64,000 nucleotides of DNA from Chitinophagales bacterium (GCA_017303875.1 JAFLBP010000026.1:1-64000); one strand, 5' to 3'. Numbered from the stretch's first letter, positions 50,192-58,841 are shown. The notes: generated by a model from the letters alone, not told the origin. Made by a program: numbers and translations.

Positions 50192-50911
50192 TTATTTCCC
50201 CACCACATCCCGCACCACAACGCTGGCCATATGCAGCCCGAATAGCGCCGGAATATAGGAAATTGTACCGTAAAACGAACGCTTGAAGCGGTTGCCATCG
50301 GTGAGCATACAGGTTTCCCGACTGACTAATTCCGAGGAGAAAACAACCGTTACACCTTTGCGAACCCCTTTGCGCTTCAGTCCCTTGCGGATCTGCTGCG
50401 CAAAGGGGCAATTATAGGATTCCGAAATATCGGCTACCTGCACTTTGGATGGATCTACACGCCCGCCGGCGCCCATACTGGACACCACGCGCACGTCTTT
50501 TTGCTTGCAGGTTACGATCACATATTGCTTGGGCTGCACCGAATCAATGCAGTCGAAAACATAATCAAATTCATTGGTAATCAGCTCTTTAACGCTGTCG
50601 GGCGTTAAAAATTCCTCTTTTACAGTCAGCTGAAGTTCCGGGTTAATATCCAGCATGCGTTTGGCCATAACGCTTGTTTTGGCCTCTCCGACAGTGCTGT
50701 GCAGGGCAGGCAATTGCCTGTTGGTATTGGTAATGTCTACCGTATCGCCGTCTACAATGGTCATTTTCCCGACGCCGGCGCGCACCAGAAATTCGGCAGC
50801 AAAACTTCCCACGCCGCCCAGACCGATCACCAGGACATGCAGGTGCTTCAATTTTTCCAGCGCCTCTGCGCCAACCAAAAGCTCGGTGCGTTGCAACCAG
50901 TTTGCAGACAT
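50192..50911 (-). CDS. tcdA: tRNA threonylcarbamoyladenosine dehydratase (ThiF/E1 family)
   Basis: A 239-residue E1-like enzyme that cyclises t6A to ct6A at tRNA position 37 using ATP. The nucleotide-binding loop is VLVIGLGGVGSFAAEFLVRA (about residues 26-45). Next are DGDTVDITNTNRQ (Mg/ATP contacts) and DYVFDCIDSVQPK. The start MSANWLQRTELLVGAEALEK is typical of TcdA (CsdL). Convergent with the regulator gene with a 3-base gap. Confidence 0.9.
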   Translation of the reverse strand: MSANWLQRTELLVGAEALEKLKHLHVLVIGLGGVGSFAAEFLVRAGVGKMTIVDGDTVDITNTNRQLPALHSTVGEAKTSVMAKRMLDINPELQLTVKEEFLTPDSVKELITNEFDYVFDCIDSVQPKQYVIVTCKQKDVRVVSSMGAGGRVDPSKVQVADISESYNCPFAQQIRKGLKRKGVRKGVTVVFSSELVSRETCMLTDGNRFKRSFYGTISYIPALFGLHMASVVVRDVVGK

Positions 50912-50921
50912 TGTTTTTTTA

Positions 50922-51019
50922 TGTGTTTAAGTGTTTTGGTATTGTAGCGTTTTGGTGTTTAGGTGTTTTAGTGATTATTTCCTCCAAAACACTAAAATAC
51001 CAAAACACAAAAACACTTG
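50922..51019. repeat. Palindromic repeat locus (GTGTTTTGGT-type units) after the TatD gene
   Basis: Left arm 50922-50975 (GTTTAAGTGTTTTGGTATT, repeated with variation), spacer, right arm 50984-51018 (CCAAAACACTAAAATACCAA and similar). The TatD stop codon is at 51025-51027, 6 bases away. Confidence 0.85.
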
Positions 51020-51024
51020 CCCCC

Positions 51025-51693
51025 TTATTTTTCCCGCAAAAGTAAAAAATTGCTTTCTACTTGCAGCACAATCTCTTCAAGTGTGCAATGCCTGATTTGT
51101 GCGGCGCGTGCATAAATGTTGTCAATGGTATATTGGAAATTATCATCTGTTTCTAAAAAAAAGCAATCAGCAGGGCAGGTGGCGAGGGCTTCGGCTGCAT
51201 GGCTGTTGTTTTGTAAAATAGCTGCGCCAAAGGACAGCAGACAACCCGCTTCCAGAAGCATTTTCGCCGTTTGCGGATGCTTATTGAACCCGTGAATAAT
51301 CCAGGGCTGCGTAGGGCGCCAAAGATTTTTACAGGTAAGCAGCTCCGAATAAGCCCTGACACAATGAATAACAAGCGGTTTTTGAGCTATTTCCGCTAAT
51401 TTGGCACAAAGCTCAAAGGCGCGCAACTGTTCCGCCCAGGGCGTGTCGCAAACTTTATCCAAACCGGCCTCTCCAATGAGCAGGGTAGCGGGCTGTGCAA
51501 TTTGCTCCTGCAACCACTGTGTTGCCGCTAACCAGTTGATGTCTTTCAGATACCAGGGATGCAAACCCACCGAGCAGTATGCTGCCGCAGCCGCGCCGGT
51601 CTGACCATAATACCGGCTTTCAATCTCCAGGATGCCTTCCGGTACAGGAGGGTAGGGCGGCTGCGGGAAATGTCGGTGAATATTGATCAGCAT
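51025..51693 (-). CDS. TatD family metal-dependent hydrolase (DNase)
   Basis: A 222-residue TIM-barrel hydrolase, shorter than the usual ~260. Metal ligands: the HxH at the N-terminus (NIHRH, His 6 and His 8), the Glu in LIGEAGLDK, a His in VIHCVRAYSE, a His in IIHGFNK, and an Asp in FLETDDN. The family has DNase/exonuclease activity. Its stop is followed within 6 bases by a palindromic array. It lies downstream of the protease gene (24-base gap), possibly co-transcribed. Confidence 0.9.
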   Translation of the reverse strand: MLINIHRHFPQPPYPPVPEGILEIESRYYGQTGAAAAAYCSVGLHPWYLKDINWLAATQWLQEQIAQPATLLIGEAGLDKVCDTPWAEQLRAFELCAKLAEIAQKPLVIHCVRAYSELLTCKNLWRPTQPWIIHGFNKHPQTAKMLLEAGCLLSFGAAILQNNSHAAEALATCPADCFFLETDDNFQYTIDNIYARAAQIRHCTLEEIVLQVESNFLLLREK

Positions 51694-51717
51694 CTTCTGT
51701 TAACGCTTCGATGCGGA

Positions 51718-53661
51718 TCAGTGTTGCGGGTTGGCATTTCCATTCAGATCGCCCATTTTCAAGCCTCTGAAATTGGCATTGGAATATGGTCCGCTCAGGT
51801 TGTTGATGCTGATGGCTTCCGGCGGTACGCTGGGCTGGAAGGGGTTGGCCGGATTGCTAAACGTAACAAAAGCTGGCACAAAACGCCAGGAATTGCAATT
51901 TTCAAAGGCATTGGTCACGTTCAGCACCAATTTCCGTCCTTCCACAATGTCGAGGGTGGTAATAGAACTGCTGCGGTTAATATCCGCTGCCAGGATTTTC
52001 CAGGGGGTATTCAGAGACTCGATACCGAGAATATGCTTGGAAATCAGGAGCAAATCAAAAGTGCTCACGCCGTTGATATCGTTGGTGTCGCGTACCGGTG
52101 TGACGGTGTAATTGGCGCCGAGGGGCACATTGGTAAAGGTGAAATTGCCGGCTGTGTCGGTGCGCACGGAGGCCGTCAAACCGCCGGAAAGCCGCACTTC
52201 TATGTTTTGCATGTTAACGCCATCTACGGTTTTGACATTTCCCGAAATGCTGGTCGTTGTCGGTATGGGTTGCGTATACCCGTCCTGTGTCATTTTGTTG
52301 GTATTGCCGCTGTCCAGCCAGTCTTTCAGTCGCGATTCCGGCGTGGTGCCTTGTCCCCACGACAGGTCGAAACGGCCAAAATAGGCCGCCAGGATATTGC
52401 AGGCGTTATTTTGGGCGATCAATCCGCCATGTAACTGCCCGATAATGCGTTTGTTGGTATCAAAAAGCGGGCAGCCGGAAGAGCCGGGCTGGAAAATCCC
52501 GAAATCCGGGTCGGTGGCCCAGTGGCTGTTCACCGGACTGGTGCCGAACTGCGCGCCCCAATTGATGGTTTGCGGGTGAATAACCGCTGCTGCGGTATCC
52601 ACCGAGATCTTTTTTATATCGCCAACCGGGTGATGGATAAAGGTCGTTCTGCCCGGAGCGGGATTGGTTGAGCGCGACCAACCGGCAAAATGCACGCCAT
52701 AAGTAGCCGGAACAGGGTTGAGTTTTAGCAGCATAAAGTCGGTTTCCTGCCGGAAAGCAAGGCGTTCACAACCCAATACGGATTTGGGGATCGGTTCGGA
52801 ACCGGGGTTGGCACAAGCTGCCGCTTCATAATCAAAATCGAAGCGCCAGAGGTTGAAAAGTGGCACAATGGTAATGATCTGGCAGTGGTGGGCGGTCAGG
52901 AAATTAGGCTCATACGTGTTGGCTGTATTGGCCACCAAAGCGCCTGTACACCAGGCCGAGGCACTTTCAAACACCATTAAAATCCGGGCAACGCTTTTTT
53001 TCTGTACCTGCCAGTCGGCGCCTTGTGTACAGTTGACATTAATATTGCAAGGTTGTGCCTCGCCGTAATCAAACACGGCAGCGGGGTCAAATTCGCCCAG
53101 CGCCTGTTTGTCATACGCATAATCTACCCGGTTCAGGTGTAGCGACACTGCCTCCGGCGCGACGCCCGGAGGCAGCACACATTCCAGGGTTGCGGTAGCG
53201 CCCGGCAGCACACCGATCAGGAAGTTGCCATCGGGTGTACAACTTTCGGTTGTGTACGCGCCAAAGTTGCGATGGCTGTTGTGCGCATAAAATCTGACGC
53301 CTTGCGGCAGTTGAAAACGATCAAAAATAAGCACCAATCCTTTAGCGCCTTCCGAGCTGAGGGAGCAACGCCAAACCCGTTCTCCGCCTGGTAAAGTGAC
53401 CCAGGCGCCGTCTTTACTGATGTCCACATCGGCGGGTCTTGCCACCGCAAAGCGCCGGAAATCAGGGCTTTCTGCATCTTCCCGATGTACTCGGGCCATA
53501 TCGGGCGCAGGTATTTGTACGGTTTTTCCCGGAGCTTCGCGGAAGGCGAATGCCTGTTCGGGGCGTTGGGAGGGCGCCAGGCCGCCTTCGCTGATTTGCG
53601 CGTGCAGGCATATCGGCAATATAAAAAATGTCAGGATGCGTAGAAATCGGTTCATATTCAA
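51718..53661 (-). CDS. Secreted trypsin-like serine protease with dockerin-like repeats
   Basis: A 647-residue exported protein (signal peptide ending LHAQ). The catalytic triad of the trypsin/lysyl-endopeptidase fold is visible: His in TAHHC, Asp in RQETDFMLLKL, Ser in GIFQPGSSGCPLF. After the protease (about residues 215-455) comes a carboxypeptidase-regulatory-like domain (SISGNVKTVDGVNMQNIEV). Two dockerin-like Ca-binding repeats follow (DTNDINGVSTFDLLLISKHI and AADINRSSSITTLDIVEGRK). It ends MGDLNGNANPQH, without the T9SS sorting domain that usually follows such repeats in this group. Either the protein stays periplasmic or the C-terminus has been lost. TatD lies 24 bases downstream. Confidence 0.87.
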   Translation of the reverse strand: MNMNRFLRILTFFILPICLHAQISEGGLAPSQRPEQAFAFREAPGKTVQIPAPDMARVHREDAESPDFRRFAVARPADVDISKDGAWVTLPGGERVWRCSLSSEGAKGLVLIFDRFQLPQGVRFYAHNSHRNFGAYTTESCTPDGNFLIGVLPGATATLECVLPPGVAPEAVSLHLNRVDYAYDKQALGEFDPAAVFDYGEAQPCNINVNCTQGADWQVQKKSVARILMVFESASAWCTGALVANTANTYEPNFLTAHHCQIITIVPLFNLWRFDFDYEAAACANPGSEPIPKSVLGCERLAFRQETDFMLLKLNPVPATYGVHFAGWSRSTNPAPGRTTFIHHPVGDIKKISVDTAAAVIHPQTINWGAQFGTSPVNSHWATDPDFGIFQPGSSGCPLFDTNKRIIGQLHGGLIAQNNACNILAAYFGRFDLSWGQGTTPESRLKDWLDSGNTNKMTQDGYTQPIPTTTSISGNVKTVDGVNMQNIEVRLSGGLTASVRTDTAGNFTFTNVPLGANYTVTPVRDTNDINGVSTFDLLLISKHILGIESLNTPWKILAADINRSSSITTLDIVEGRKLVLNVTNAFENCNSWRFVPAFVTFSNPANPFQPSVPPEAISINNLSGPYSNANFRGLKMGDLNGNANPQH

Positions 53662-53689
53662 TGGATTAATTGCTAAAAAAGTAATACTG

Positions 53690-55648
53690 TTACAAGTTCA
53701 GTGCCAATTCTTTGAAAAATTGCATGGCTTCCGGATTGCGCATGGAATCGGGGTTGTAACTTTTATCTGCCGGGCGCCCTTGTAATAGCTTTTTGACCGG
53801 TGTTTCCATTTTTTTACCGGAAATGGTATACGGAATATCCGGTACAAGGATCAGCTCGTCAGGCACATGCCGCGGGCTGCAAGCGCTGCGCAAACTTTGG
53901 GCAACCCGTTTTTTCAAATCATCATTCAACTCAAAACCCGGATTGAGGGCCACAAACATGGGCATCCAGTCGCTGCCGTCGGCGCGTTCCAGATTGATAA
54001 TCAGGCAGTCCCGTATATCGGCAATCTTATCTACTTCCCGATAAATTTCTGCCGTGCCAATGCGTACGCCCTGTCGGTTGAGGGTTGCATCGGAGCGTCC
54101 GAGAATAACAACGGTTTCCCGCTCGGTGATCTGTATCCAGTCGCCATGCCGCCACACCCTGCCGGGATAATGCTCAAAATAACTGCCCCGGTATTTCGAG
54201 CCGTCGGGGTCATTCCAGAAAAAAACCGGCATGGAGGGCATGGGCTGCGTCACGACCATCTCGCCAACCGCTCCGGCAGGCATCGCCTGGCCATCTTCAT
54301 CCCAGCTTTCCATTGCACAACCTAAACAGCGGCATTGTATTTCCCCTTGCCAGACCGGCAACAGCGGGTTGCCGCCAACCCAGGCCGTGCAAACATCCGT
54401 TCCGCCAGCCATCGACGACAGCCAAACCTCCGGGTGGATATGTTCGTATACGTAGGCAAACGCCTCCGGCGGCAAAGGCGACCCGGTAGAGCCTATACTT
54501 CGCAAATGCTTCATATTGAAGCTTTTACCAGGCGTAATGCCGCTCTTCATGCAAGCAATCAGGTAAGGCGCGCTGGTGCCAAAATGATGAATCGGCGCGC
54601 TTTCTGCCAAGGCCCAGAGCGCATTCATGTCCGGATAACCCGGACTTCCGTCGTACAACACAATGGTTGCGCCGCTCAGGAGTGCGCCCAAGGTAAAATT
54701 CCACATCATCCAGCCGGTAGTCGAGAACCAGAAAAATCGCTCGCCCACGCGCAGGTCGTTGTGGAAATGCAGGTATTTGAGGTGTTCCAGCAAATTGCCG
54801 CCATGACTGTGCGTAATGGCCTTGGGTGAGCCGGTTGTACCCGAAGAGTACAATACCCAAATGGGATGCTCAAAGGGCAAGGCCGTAAATTGCAGGCCTG
54901 TATTTGGCGTGCGAAGTGTATCATCCCATAGTACCACATTGCCAACGCCGCTCAGGCGGTTTTCAGGGTCAAGGTAGGGGATAAATACAATTTTTTCAAG
55001 ACTGGGCAACAAGCCGCAGATGTCTGCCACAACTGCGCGTTTGTCAAAGGATTTCCCGCCGTAAGTGTAGCCGTCTACACTGATAAATACCTTAGGCTCA
55101 ATTTGTTGGAAGCGATCTGCAACACTGGATGCGCCAAAATCCGGCGAACAACAAGACCAAACCGCTCCAAGCGACAAGCTCGCCAGCGCCGCAATAATTG
55201 CCTGCGGCCCGTTGGGTAAAAAACCAGCCACCCGATCGCCGGCCTGAACGCCTGCGGCGCGTAAAAACGCCGCAAATGCCGCCGTGTCCTGCTCCAATTG
55301 CGCCCACGAAATTTCATGCAGCGCGCCTCCTTCCCGCTGCCAGCAAATGGCCGGATGCGCGTCGCTTTTCATTCGGAACACATGTTCGGCATAATTCAGC
55401 GTCGCGCCTTCAAACCATTGATATTCAGGCATTTGATTGCCAGTTAATACCTTATTATACGGTGAATGAGAGCGGACCTGAAAATAATCCCAGACGCTTT
55501 CCCAAAAATCTGCAATTTCGGTGCTCGACCAGCGCCACAGCGCAGCATAGTCGGCAAATTCCAGTCCGCGCGTTGCACGCAGCCAGTTCATATACCGGGT
55601 CAGGTTATTTTCTTCCAATAATGCCGCATCGGGCGACCAAAGCTTCAT
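53690..55648 (-). CDS. Acetoacetyl-CoA synthetase (acetoacetate-CoA ligase)
   Basis: A 652-residue ANL-superfamily ligase. It follows the long AACS architecture rather than the shorter acyl-CoA ligases: start KLWSPDAALLEENNLTRYMN, YQWFEGATLNYAEHV, GAVWSCCSPDFGASSVADRF, and the AMP-binding YSSGTTGSPKAI (about residues 265-276). The catalytic Lys region is at the C-terminus (PYTISGKKMETPVKK). The enzyme turns acetoacetate + CoA + ATP into acetoacetyl-CoA, in ketone-body or polyhydroxyalkanoate metabolism. It is the product of a single gene with an upstream palindromic array. Confidence 0.93.
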   Translation of the reverse strand: MKLWSPDAALLEENNLTRYMNWLRATRGLEFADYAALWRWSSTEIADFWESVWDYFQVRSHSPYNKVLTGNQMPEYQWFEGATLNYAEHVFRMKSDAHPAICWQREGGALHEISWAQLEQDTAAFAAFLRAAGVQAGDRVAGFLPNGPQAIIAALASLSLGAVWSCCSPDFGASSVADRFQQIEPKVFISVDGYTYGGKSFDKRAVVADICGLLPSLEKIVFIPYLDPENRLSGVGNVVLWDDTLRTPNTGLQFTALPFEHPIWVLYSSGTTGSPKAITHSHGGNLLEHLKYLHFHNDLRVGERFFWFSTTGWMMWNFTLGALLSGATIVLYDGSPGYPDMNALWALAESAPIHHFGTSAPYLIACMKSGITPGKSFNMKHLRSIGSTGSPLPPEAFAYVYEHIHPEVWLSSMAGGTDVCTAWVGGNPLLPVWQGEIQCRCLGCAMESWDEDGQAMPAGAVGEMVVTQPMPSMPVFFWNDPDGSKYRGSYFEHYPGRVWRHGDWIQITERETVVILGRSDATLNRQGVRIGTAEIYREVDKIADIRDCLIINLERADGSDWMPMFVALNPGFELNDDLKKRVAQSLRSACSPRHVPDELILVPDIPYTISGKKMETPVKKLLQGRPADKSYNPDSMRNPEAMQFFKELALNL

Positions 55649-55660
55649 GTCATAATATTT

Positions 55661-55915
55661 AAGGTTTGGAGGTTTGGGGTTCGGAGGTTCGGGGTTTGGA
55701 GTTCGGAGGTTTGGGGTTCGGAGGTTCAGGGTTTGGAGGTTTGGAGTTCGGAGGTTTGGACTCAGCTCCGCGATGCGCGCTGGGAATTATGACACACTTT
55801 TCTGAACATTCCTAATTACACAGAAACTTGAACCGTACTGCGCAGCCTGCCTTCGTACCCCAAACCTCCAAACTTCCAAACCCCGAACCTCCGAACCCCG
55901 AACCTCCAAACCCGG
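55661..55915. repeat. Octanucleotide palindromic array (GTTTGGAG/GTTCGGAG units)
   Basis: Left arm 55661-55760: about 12 units of GGTTTGGA/GGTTCGGG type with C/T changes. A ~95-base unrelated spacer. Right arm 55857-55915: the inverse (CCAAACCTCCAAACTTCCAA). The stop of the TIGR00266-type gene is at 55919-55921. Confidence 0.9.
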
Positions 55916-55918
55916 AAA

Positions 55919-56710
55919 TTAATGTCCGTCGAGCATATTTCCCAGACCGCCAAGAATGCTGCCTTCTTCGCGGCGTGCGCCAGTGCCGTACGCCAGGATA
56001 CGGGCGGCGAGTCGGCTAACCGGCAGCGATTGCAGCCAGACCGTGCCCGGACCGCGCAAAACGGCGAAGAAAAGCCCTTCACCTCCAAAAACGACATTGC
56101 GGATGCCTTTTACAAACTCAATATCGTAATCGATATGCTGCGTAAATGCCACAATACAGCCTGTATCCACACGGAGTGTCTCGCCGGCTTGCAATTCGCG
56201 GCGGATGATATGACCGCCGGCATGTACAAAGGCCATACCGTCGCCCTCTAATTTTTGCATGATGAACCCTTCGCCGCCAAACAGGCCGGTACCTAATTTG
56301 CGTTGAAACTCAATACCCACTGAAACGCCTTTGGCAGCGCACAAAAAGGCATCTTTCTGGCAAATAATTTTATTGCCAAGCTGATTCAGGTCTAAAGGAA
56401 CAATTTTACCGGCATAGGGCGCCGCAAATGCCACACGCTGTTTTTGTGGCCAGGCATTGGTGAAAGCCGTCATAAACAAACTTTCGCCGGTGAGCAGGCG
56501 TTTGCCGGCACTGAGCAATTGCCCAAAAATACCTTGGCCTTGCTGCTGTGTACTGCCGTCACCAAAAATGGTGGCCATCTGAATGCCGTCGTCCATGTAC
56601 ATAAAACTGCCGGACTCCGCGATAACGGTTTCCTGGCCATCAAGTTCAATTTCAACACATTGCATTTCCTCACCGAAAATGCGGTAGTCGATTTCGTGAT
56701 TGCGAATCAT
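55919..56710 (-). CDS. TIGR00266/AIM24 family protein
   Basis: A 263-residue protein with the repetitive beta-helix fold of the TIGR00266 family. The start MIRNHEIDYRIFGEEMQCVE (first residues) and the phrases SGSFMYMDDGIQM, GEGFIMQKLEGDGMAFVHAG and GGEGLFFAVLRGPGTVWLQS are characteristic. Members occur in bacteria and in mitochondrial AIM24; the exact function is not known. A TATCTTTG promoter element (complement of 56792-56799) precedes it. A palindromic array starts right after the stop. Confidence 0.92.
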   Translation of the reverse strand: MIRNHEIDYRIFGEEMQCVEIELDGQETVIAESGSFMYMDDGIQMATIFGDGSTQQQGQGIFGQLLSAGKRLLTGESLFMTAFTNAWPQKQRVAFAAPYAGKIVPLDLNQLGNKIICQKDAFLCAAKGVSVGIEFQRKLGTGLFGGEGFIMQKLEGDGMAFVHAGGHIIRRELQAGETLRVDTGCIVAFTQHIDYDIEFVKGIRNVVFGGEGLFFAVLRGPGTVWLQSLPVSRLAARILAYGTGARREEGSILGGLGNMLDGH

Positions 56711-56791
56711 ATTTCGGAATTTAGTTTTATTGTTATAGCGCTTGTTGCCGATGCATGTATTCCCTCACAAGCGCTCCGGCAAAGTTCAAGG

Positions 56792-56799
56792 CAAAGATA
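56792..56799 (-). promoter_or_regulatory. Bacteroidota-type promoter -7 element (TATCTTTG)
   Basis: CAAAGATA on the plus strand; TATCTTTG on the minus strand, 81 bases before the ATG of the TIGR00266 gene (56710). Confidence 0.5.
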
Positions 56800-56894
56800 A
56801 TATACTGCCGGCTTAACCGACGAGTGCGCATTTTTTATCGCCGTACAATTTTCCGAAAGGGGCAAGGTTTTTTTCAGGCATTCGCAAAAAATAA

Positions 56895-56902
56895 TACCTT
56901 TG
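56895..56902 (+). promoter_or_regulatory. Bacteroidota-type promoter -7 element (TACCTTTG)
   Basis: TACCTTTG, 16 bases before ATG 56919 of the small Cys/His-rich gene. Confidence 0.55.
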
Positions 56903-56918
56903 CTATTGAATCTATCGC

Positions 56919-57269
56919 ATGACCGTTTTTCACCTGATCCGACCACTGACAGCAAGTACATTATGTATGTTGCTGTGCTTGCAATGGAGTGTGCAGTTGG
57001 TGCACGCGGTGACGGAACATGCGGATGCCGAAGCGCAACATTGCGACTCAGAGGAACAAGAAAGGCATATCCATGATGTTAATGCCGACCATGCCGCCTG
57101 CACTTTTTGCGAGGCCAATTTCTCCACACCACTTGACTTTCAACTTGTAGAGTGCTGGCATATTCAGCCACAAAGTATCGAATACGGTTCTTTGGTCAGT
57201 CGGCCGAAACCCTTGCTCCTTACTGATGCTTCGGCACATCCTGCTTTGCGCGGGCCGCCTTCCCTTTAA
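56919..57269 (+). CDS. Small exported His/Cys-rich protein
   Basis: A 116-residue protein with an N-terminal hydrophobic signal (ASTLCMLLCLQWSVQLVHA). The mature part is rich in His, Asp and Cys: EHADAEAQHCDSEEQERHIH, then HAACTFCEANF, a pattern that could bind a metal ion. It resembles in size and layout the small protein heading the metal cluster (23191), though the sequence is not clearly related. Function unknown. It is a single gene with its own TACCTTTG promoter. An intrinsic terminator lies at 57422-57454. Confidence 0.6.
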   Translation: MTVFHLIRPLTASTLCMLLCLQWSVQLVHAVTEHADAEAQHCDSEEQERHIHDVNADHAACTFCEANFSTPLDFQLVECWHIQPQSIEYGSLVSRPKPLLLTDASAHPALRGPPSL

Positions 57270-57421
57270 ACATATTTTTACAAGAAACTTATTAACCGTG
57301 CCCGGGCTGCGTTGTGATTTTTCACGCGGTATCCGCACGATTTATTTGTTCTGTCAACCGGGCTTGTGCTACGTGCACATACCCGGTTAACATGAACAGT
57401 TTAAGGTTTAACAAACCTTTG

Positions 57422-57454
57422 CCGGGAGCGTTGGAAAACGTGTCCCGGTTTTTT
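57422..57454 (+). terminator. Intrinsic terminator
   Basis: CCGGGAGCG (57422-57430), loop, CGTGTCCCGG (57439-57448), then six T's. It lies about 150 bases after the small His/Cys-rich gene; the space between (57270-57421) holds no recognised gene. Confidence 0.8.
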
Positions 57455-57470
57455 GTAACTACTGTAAATT

Positions 57471-57507
57471 TACTTTTAAAATACTGAATTTCAGTATTTT
57501 AAAAGTA
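57471..57507. repeat. Perfect 37-nt AT-rich palindrome abutting a stop codon
   Basis: TACTTTTAAAATACTGAA (57471-57488), one T, then its exact complement TTCAGTATTTTAAAAGTA (57490-57507). It ends directly at the stop of the minus-strand gene (57508). It may act as a terminator or RNA 3' end, or be the site of a DNA-binding protein. Confidence 0.9.
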
Positions 57508-58362
57508 TTAATCCCATTTGAAAAAAGCGCCTAAGCTATATGCAGGTTGCGCGGGCACATTGCGTCCGTAAGCGGCGCCGGCAGCACTGCCGGTAATGCC
57601 CCAGAAACGGCTCGGCGACCAGCTGATTTTCCCCCCCACGGCTACGTAGGCCTGATTGGGTACATACAGCGAACTTTGCTGATTAAACAGCGGCAGCTCG
57701 ACTTCGGGCCGGGTCGTAGGGTCATGCACATCGGTAAACCCGATGAGCCAGAATTTCCGGAGTTTAAGTCCTGCTTCCAGACCGAGGTTGATAAAATGGT
57801 TGTAGCCCTCCGTTCGGAAACCATAACCGCCATAAGCAAACCAGTACGCGCGGCGGTATCCGCGGCCGACGCTGATCATCGGCAGGATGGTAGTGGCGGG
57901 GAAGCCTGTGCGAAGCCCGCTTTCAGACTGATAGGCCTGAGTTGGCAGGTCGACCCGCAGCGATGCGGCAGCTTTTACGGCGTCACCGCCGAGGCTGTGT
58001 CGGATACCGAGGGAAATATTGCCTATTCCCAAAAGAGTACCGGCGGCATAGTCGCCGCTGGCCCTGATCTGTGTGCCGCTTTCAATTCGGCGTAAGGGCA
58101 GGGCGATGGTAGCGGTTGTTTTGCGGCTCAGACCGTACTCGCCGTACAATTGGACAGCATCTTCCCGAATGGCCCGGTGCATGTAGCGGAGATTGGCATT
58201 GTCGCTGAACCGTTTGTGGTATTCCGGGATAAATTGCCAGGATAATTGGGCGTAAAAACCAGCCTTGCTGCGCACCCAGGGGCTTTGCGCCAACAAATGC
58301 TGCCCTGCCAGCAGCAACCCGGAAAAAATAAAAACGAAGACACGAAAATACCGATTCCGCAT
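57508..58362 (-). CDS. Hypothetical outer-membrane beta-barrel protein
   Basis: A 284-residue exported protein, ATG 58362 (signal peptide MRNRYFRVFVFIFSGLLLAG ... ending LLAQ). The rest alternates hydrophobic and aromatic residues with Gly-rich turns (YGEYGLSRKTTATIALPLRR, ISLGIRHSLGGDAVKAAASL, RAYWFAYGGYGFRTEGYNHF), ending with SLGAFFKWD, typical of a barrel-closing strand. Resembles MetA-pathway or transporter-type outer-membrane proteins in length, but no specific family is recognised. It follows yajC by 4 bases, so the two are co-transcribed. Confidence 0.72.
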   Translation of the reverse strand: MRNRYFRVFVFIFSGLLLAGQHLLAQSPWVRSKAGFYAQLSWQFIPEYHKRFSDNANLRYMHRAIREDAVQLYGEYGLSRKTTATIALPLRRIESGTQIRASGDYAAGTLLGIGNISLGIRHSLGGDAVKAAASLRVDLPTQAYQSESGLRTGFPATTILPMISVGRGYRRAYWFAYGGYGFRTEGYNHFINLGLEAGLKLRKFWLIGFTDVHDPTTRPEVELPLFNQQSSLYVPNQAYVAVGGKISWSPSRFWGITGSAAGAAYGRNVPAQPAYSLGAFFKWD

Positions 58363-58366
58363 ATTT

Positions 58367-58651
58367 TTAAGATGCTTTATACTCCTGCACAATGGTGTTG
58401 CGCAACACGCGCATGTAGGTTTTTTCGTCTACAAGCAGGCGGGCAACGTTGCCTTCCAGCTTCACCACTTTGCCAACAATACCGGAGGAAGTAACAACTT
58501 CCATGCCTTCTTTGATGTTTTCAGCAAATTTTTGCTGCTCACGCTGGCGCTTGATCTGCGGGCGAAGAATAAAAAAGAAGAAAACAACAAAAATCAAAAC
58601 TGGCAGCAAAAAGCTCATCAAGGGATTTGCCGGTGGGTTGTTCAAAAACAT
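58367..58651 (-). CDS. yajC: Sec translocon accessory protein YajC
   Basis: A 94-residue protein with one N-terminal membrane helix (SFLLPVLIFVVFFFFILRP) followed by KRQREQQKFAENIKEGMEVV and TSSGIVGKVVKLEGNVARL, the YajC signature. It associates with SecDF in the inner membrane. The start is ATG 58651; a TACTTTTG promoter element (complement of 58694-58701) lies 42 bases upstream. The next gene begins 4 bases after its stop. Confidence 0.95.
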   Translation of the reverse strand: MFLNNPPANPLMSFLLPVLIFVVFFFFILRPQIKRQREQQKFAENIKEGMEVVTSSGIVGKVVKLEGNVARLLVDEKTYMRVLRNTIVQEYKAS

Positions 58652-58693
58652 AACTTGAATTTACAAAGGTTGAGAAATTTTGGCTTGGGGCTG

Positions 58694-58701
58694 CAAAAGT
58701 A
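58694..58701 (-). promoter_or_regulatory. Promoter -7 element for yajC (TACTTTTG)
   Basis: CAAAAGTA on the plus strand; TACTTTTG on the minus strand, 42 bases before the yajC ATG. Confidence 0.5.
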
Positions 58702-58732
58702 GGCAATACGACGGTATGCAGGTAGAGAAAGT

Positions 58733-58841
58733 AATGATGAATGATGAATGATGAATGATGAACGATGAGTGATGAACGATGAACGATGAGTGATAACTGC
58801 TGACTGATAACTGCTGACTGATAACTGATAACTGCTGACTG
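58733..58841. repeat. Mixed heptanucleotide array (ATGAATG then TGATAACTGC-type units)
   Basis: 58733-58795 is the inverse of the TTCATCA unit found at 204-366 (ATGAATGATGA, GATGAACGATGAG). It passes without break into ACTG units (CTGCTGACTGATAACTGCT...) of the type seen at 16835-16897 and 49166-49228. So two of the repeat families are joined in one locus. It lies just behind the terminator of the M16-type gene. Confidence 0.88.
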
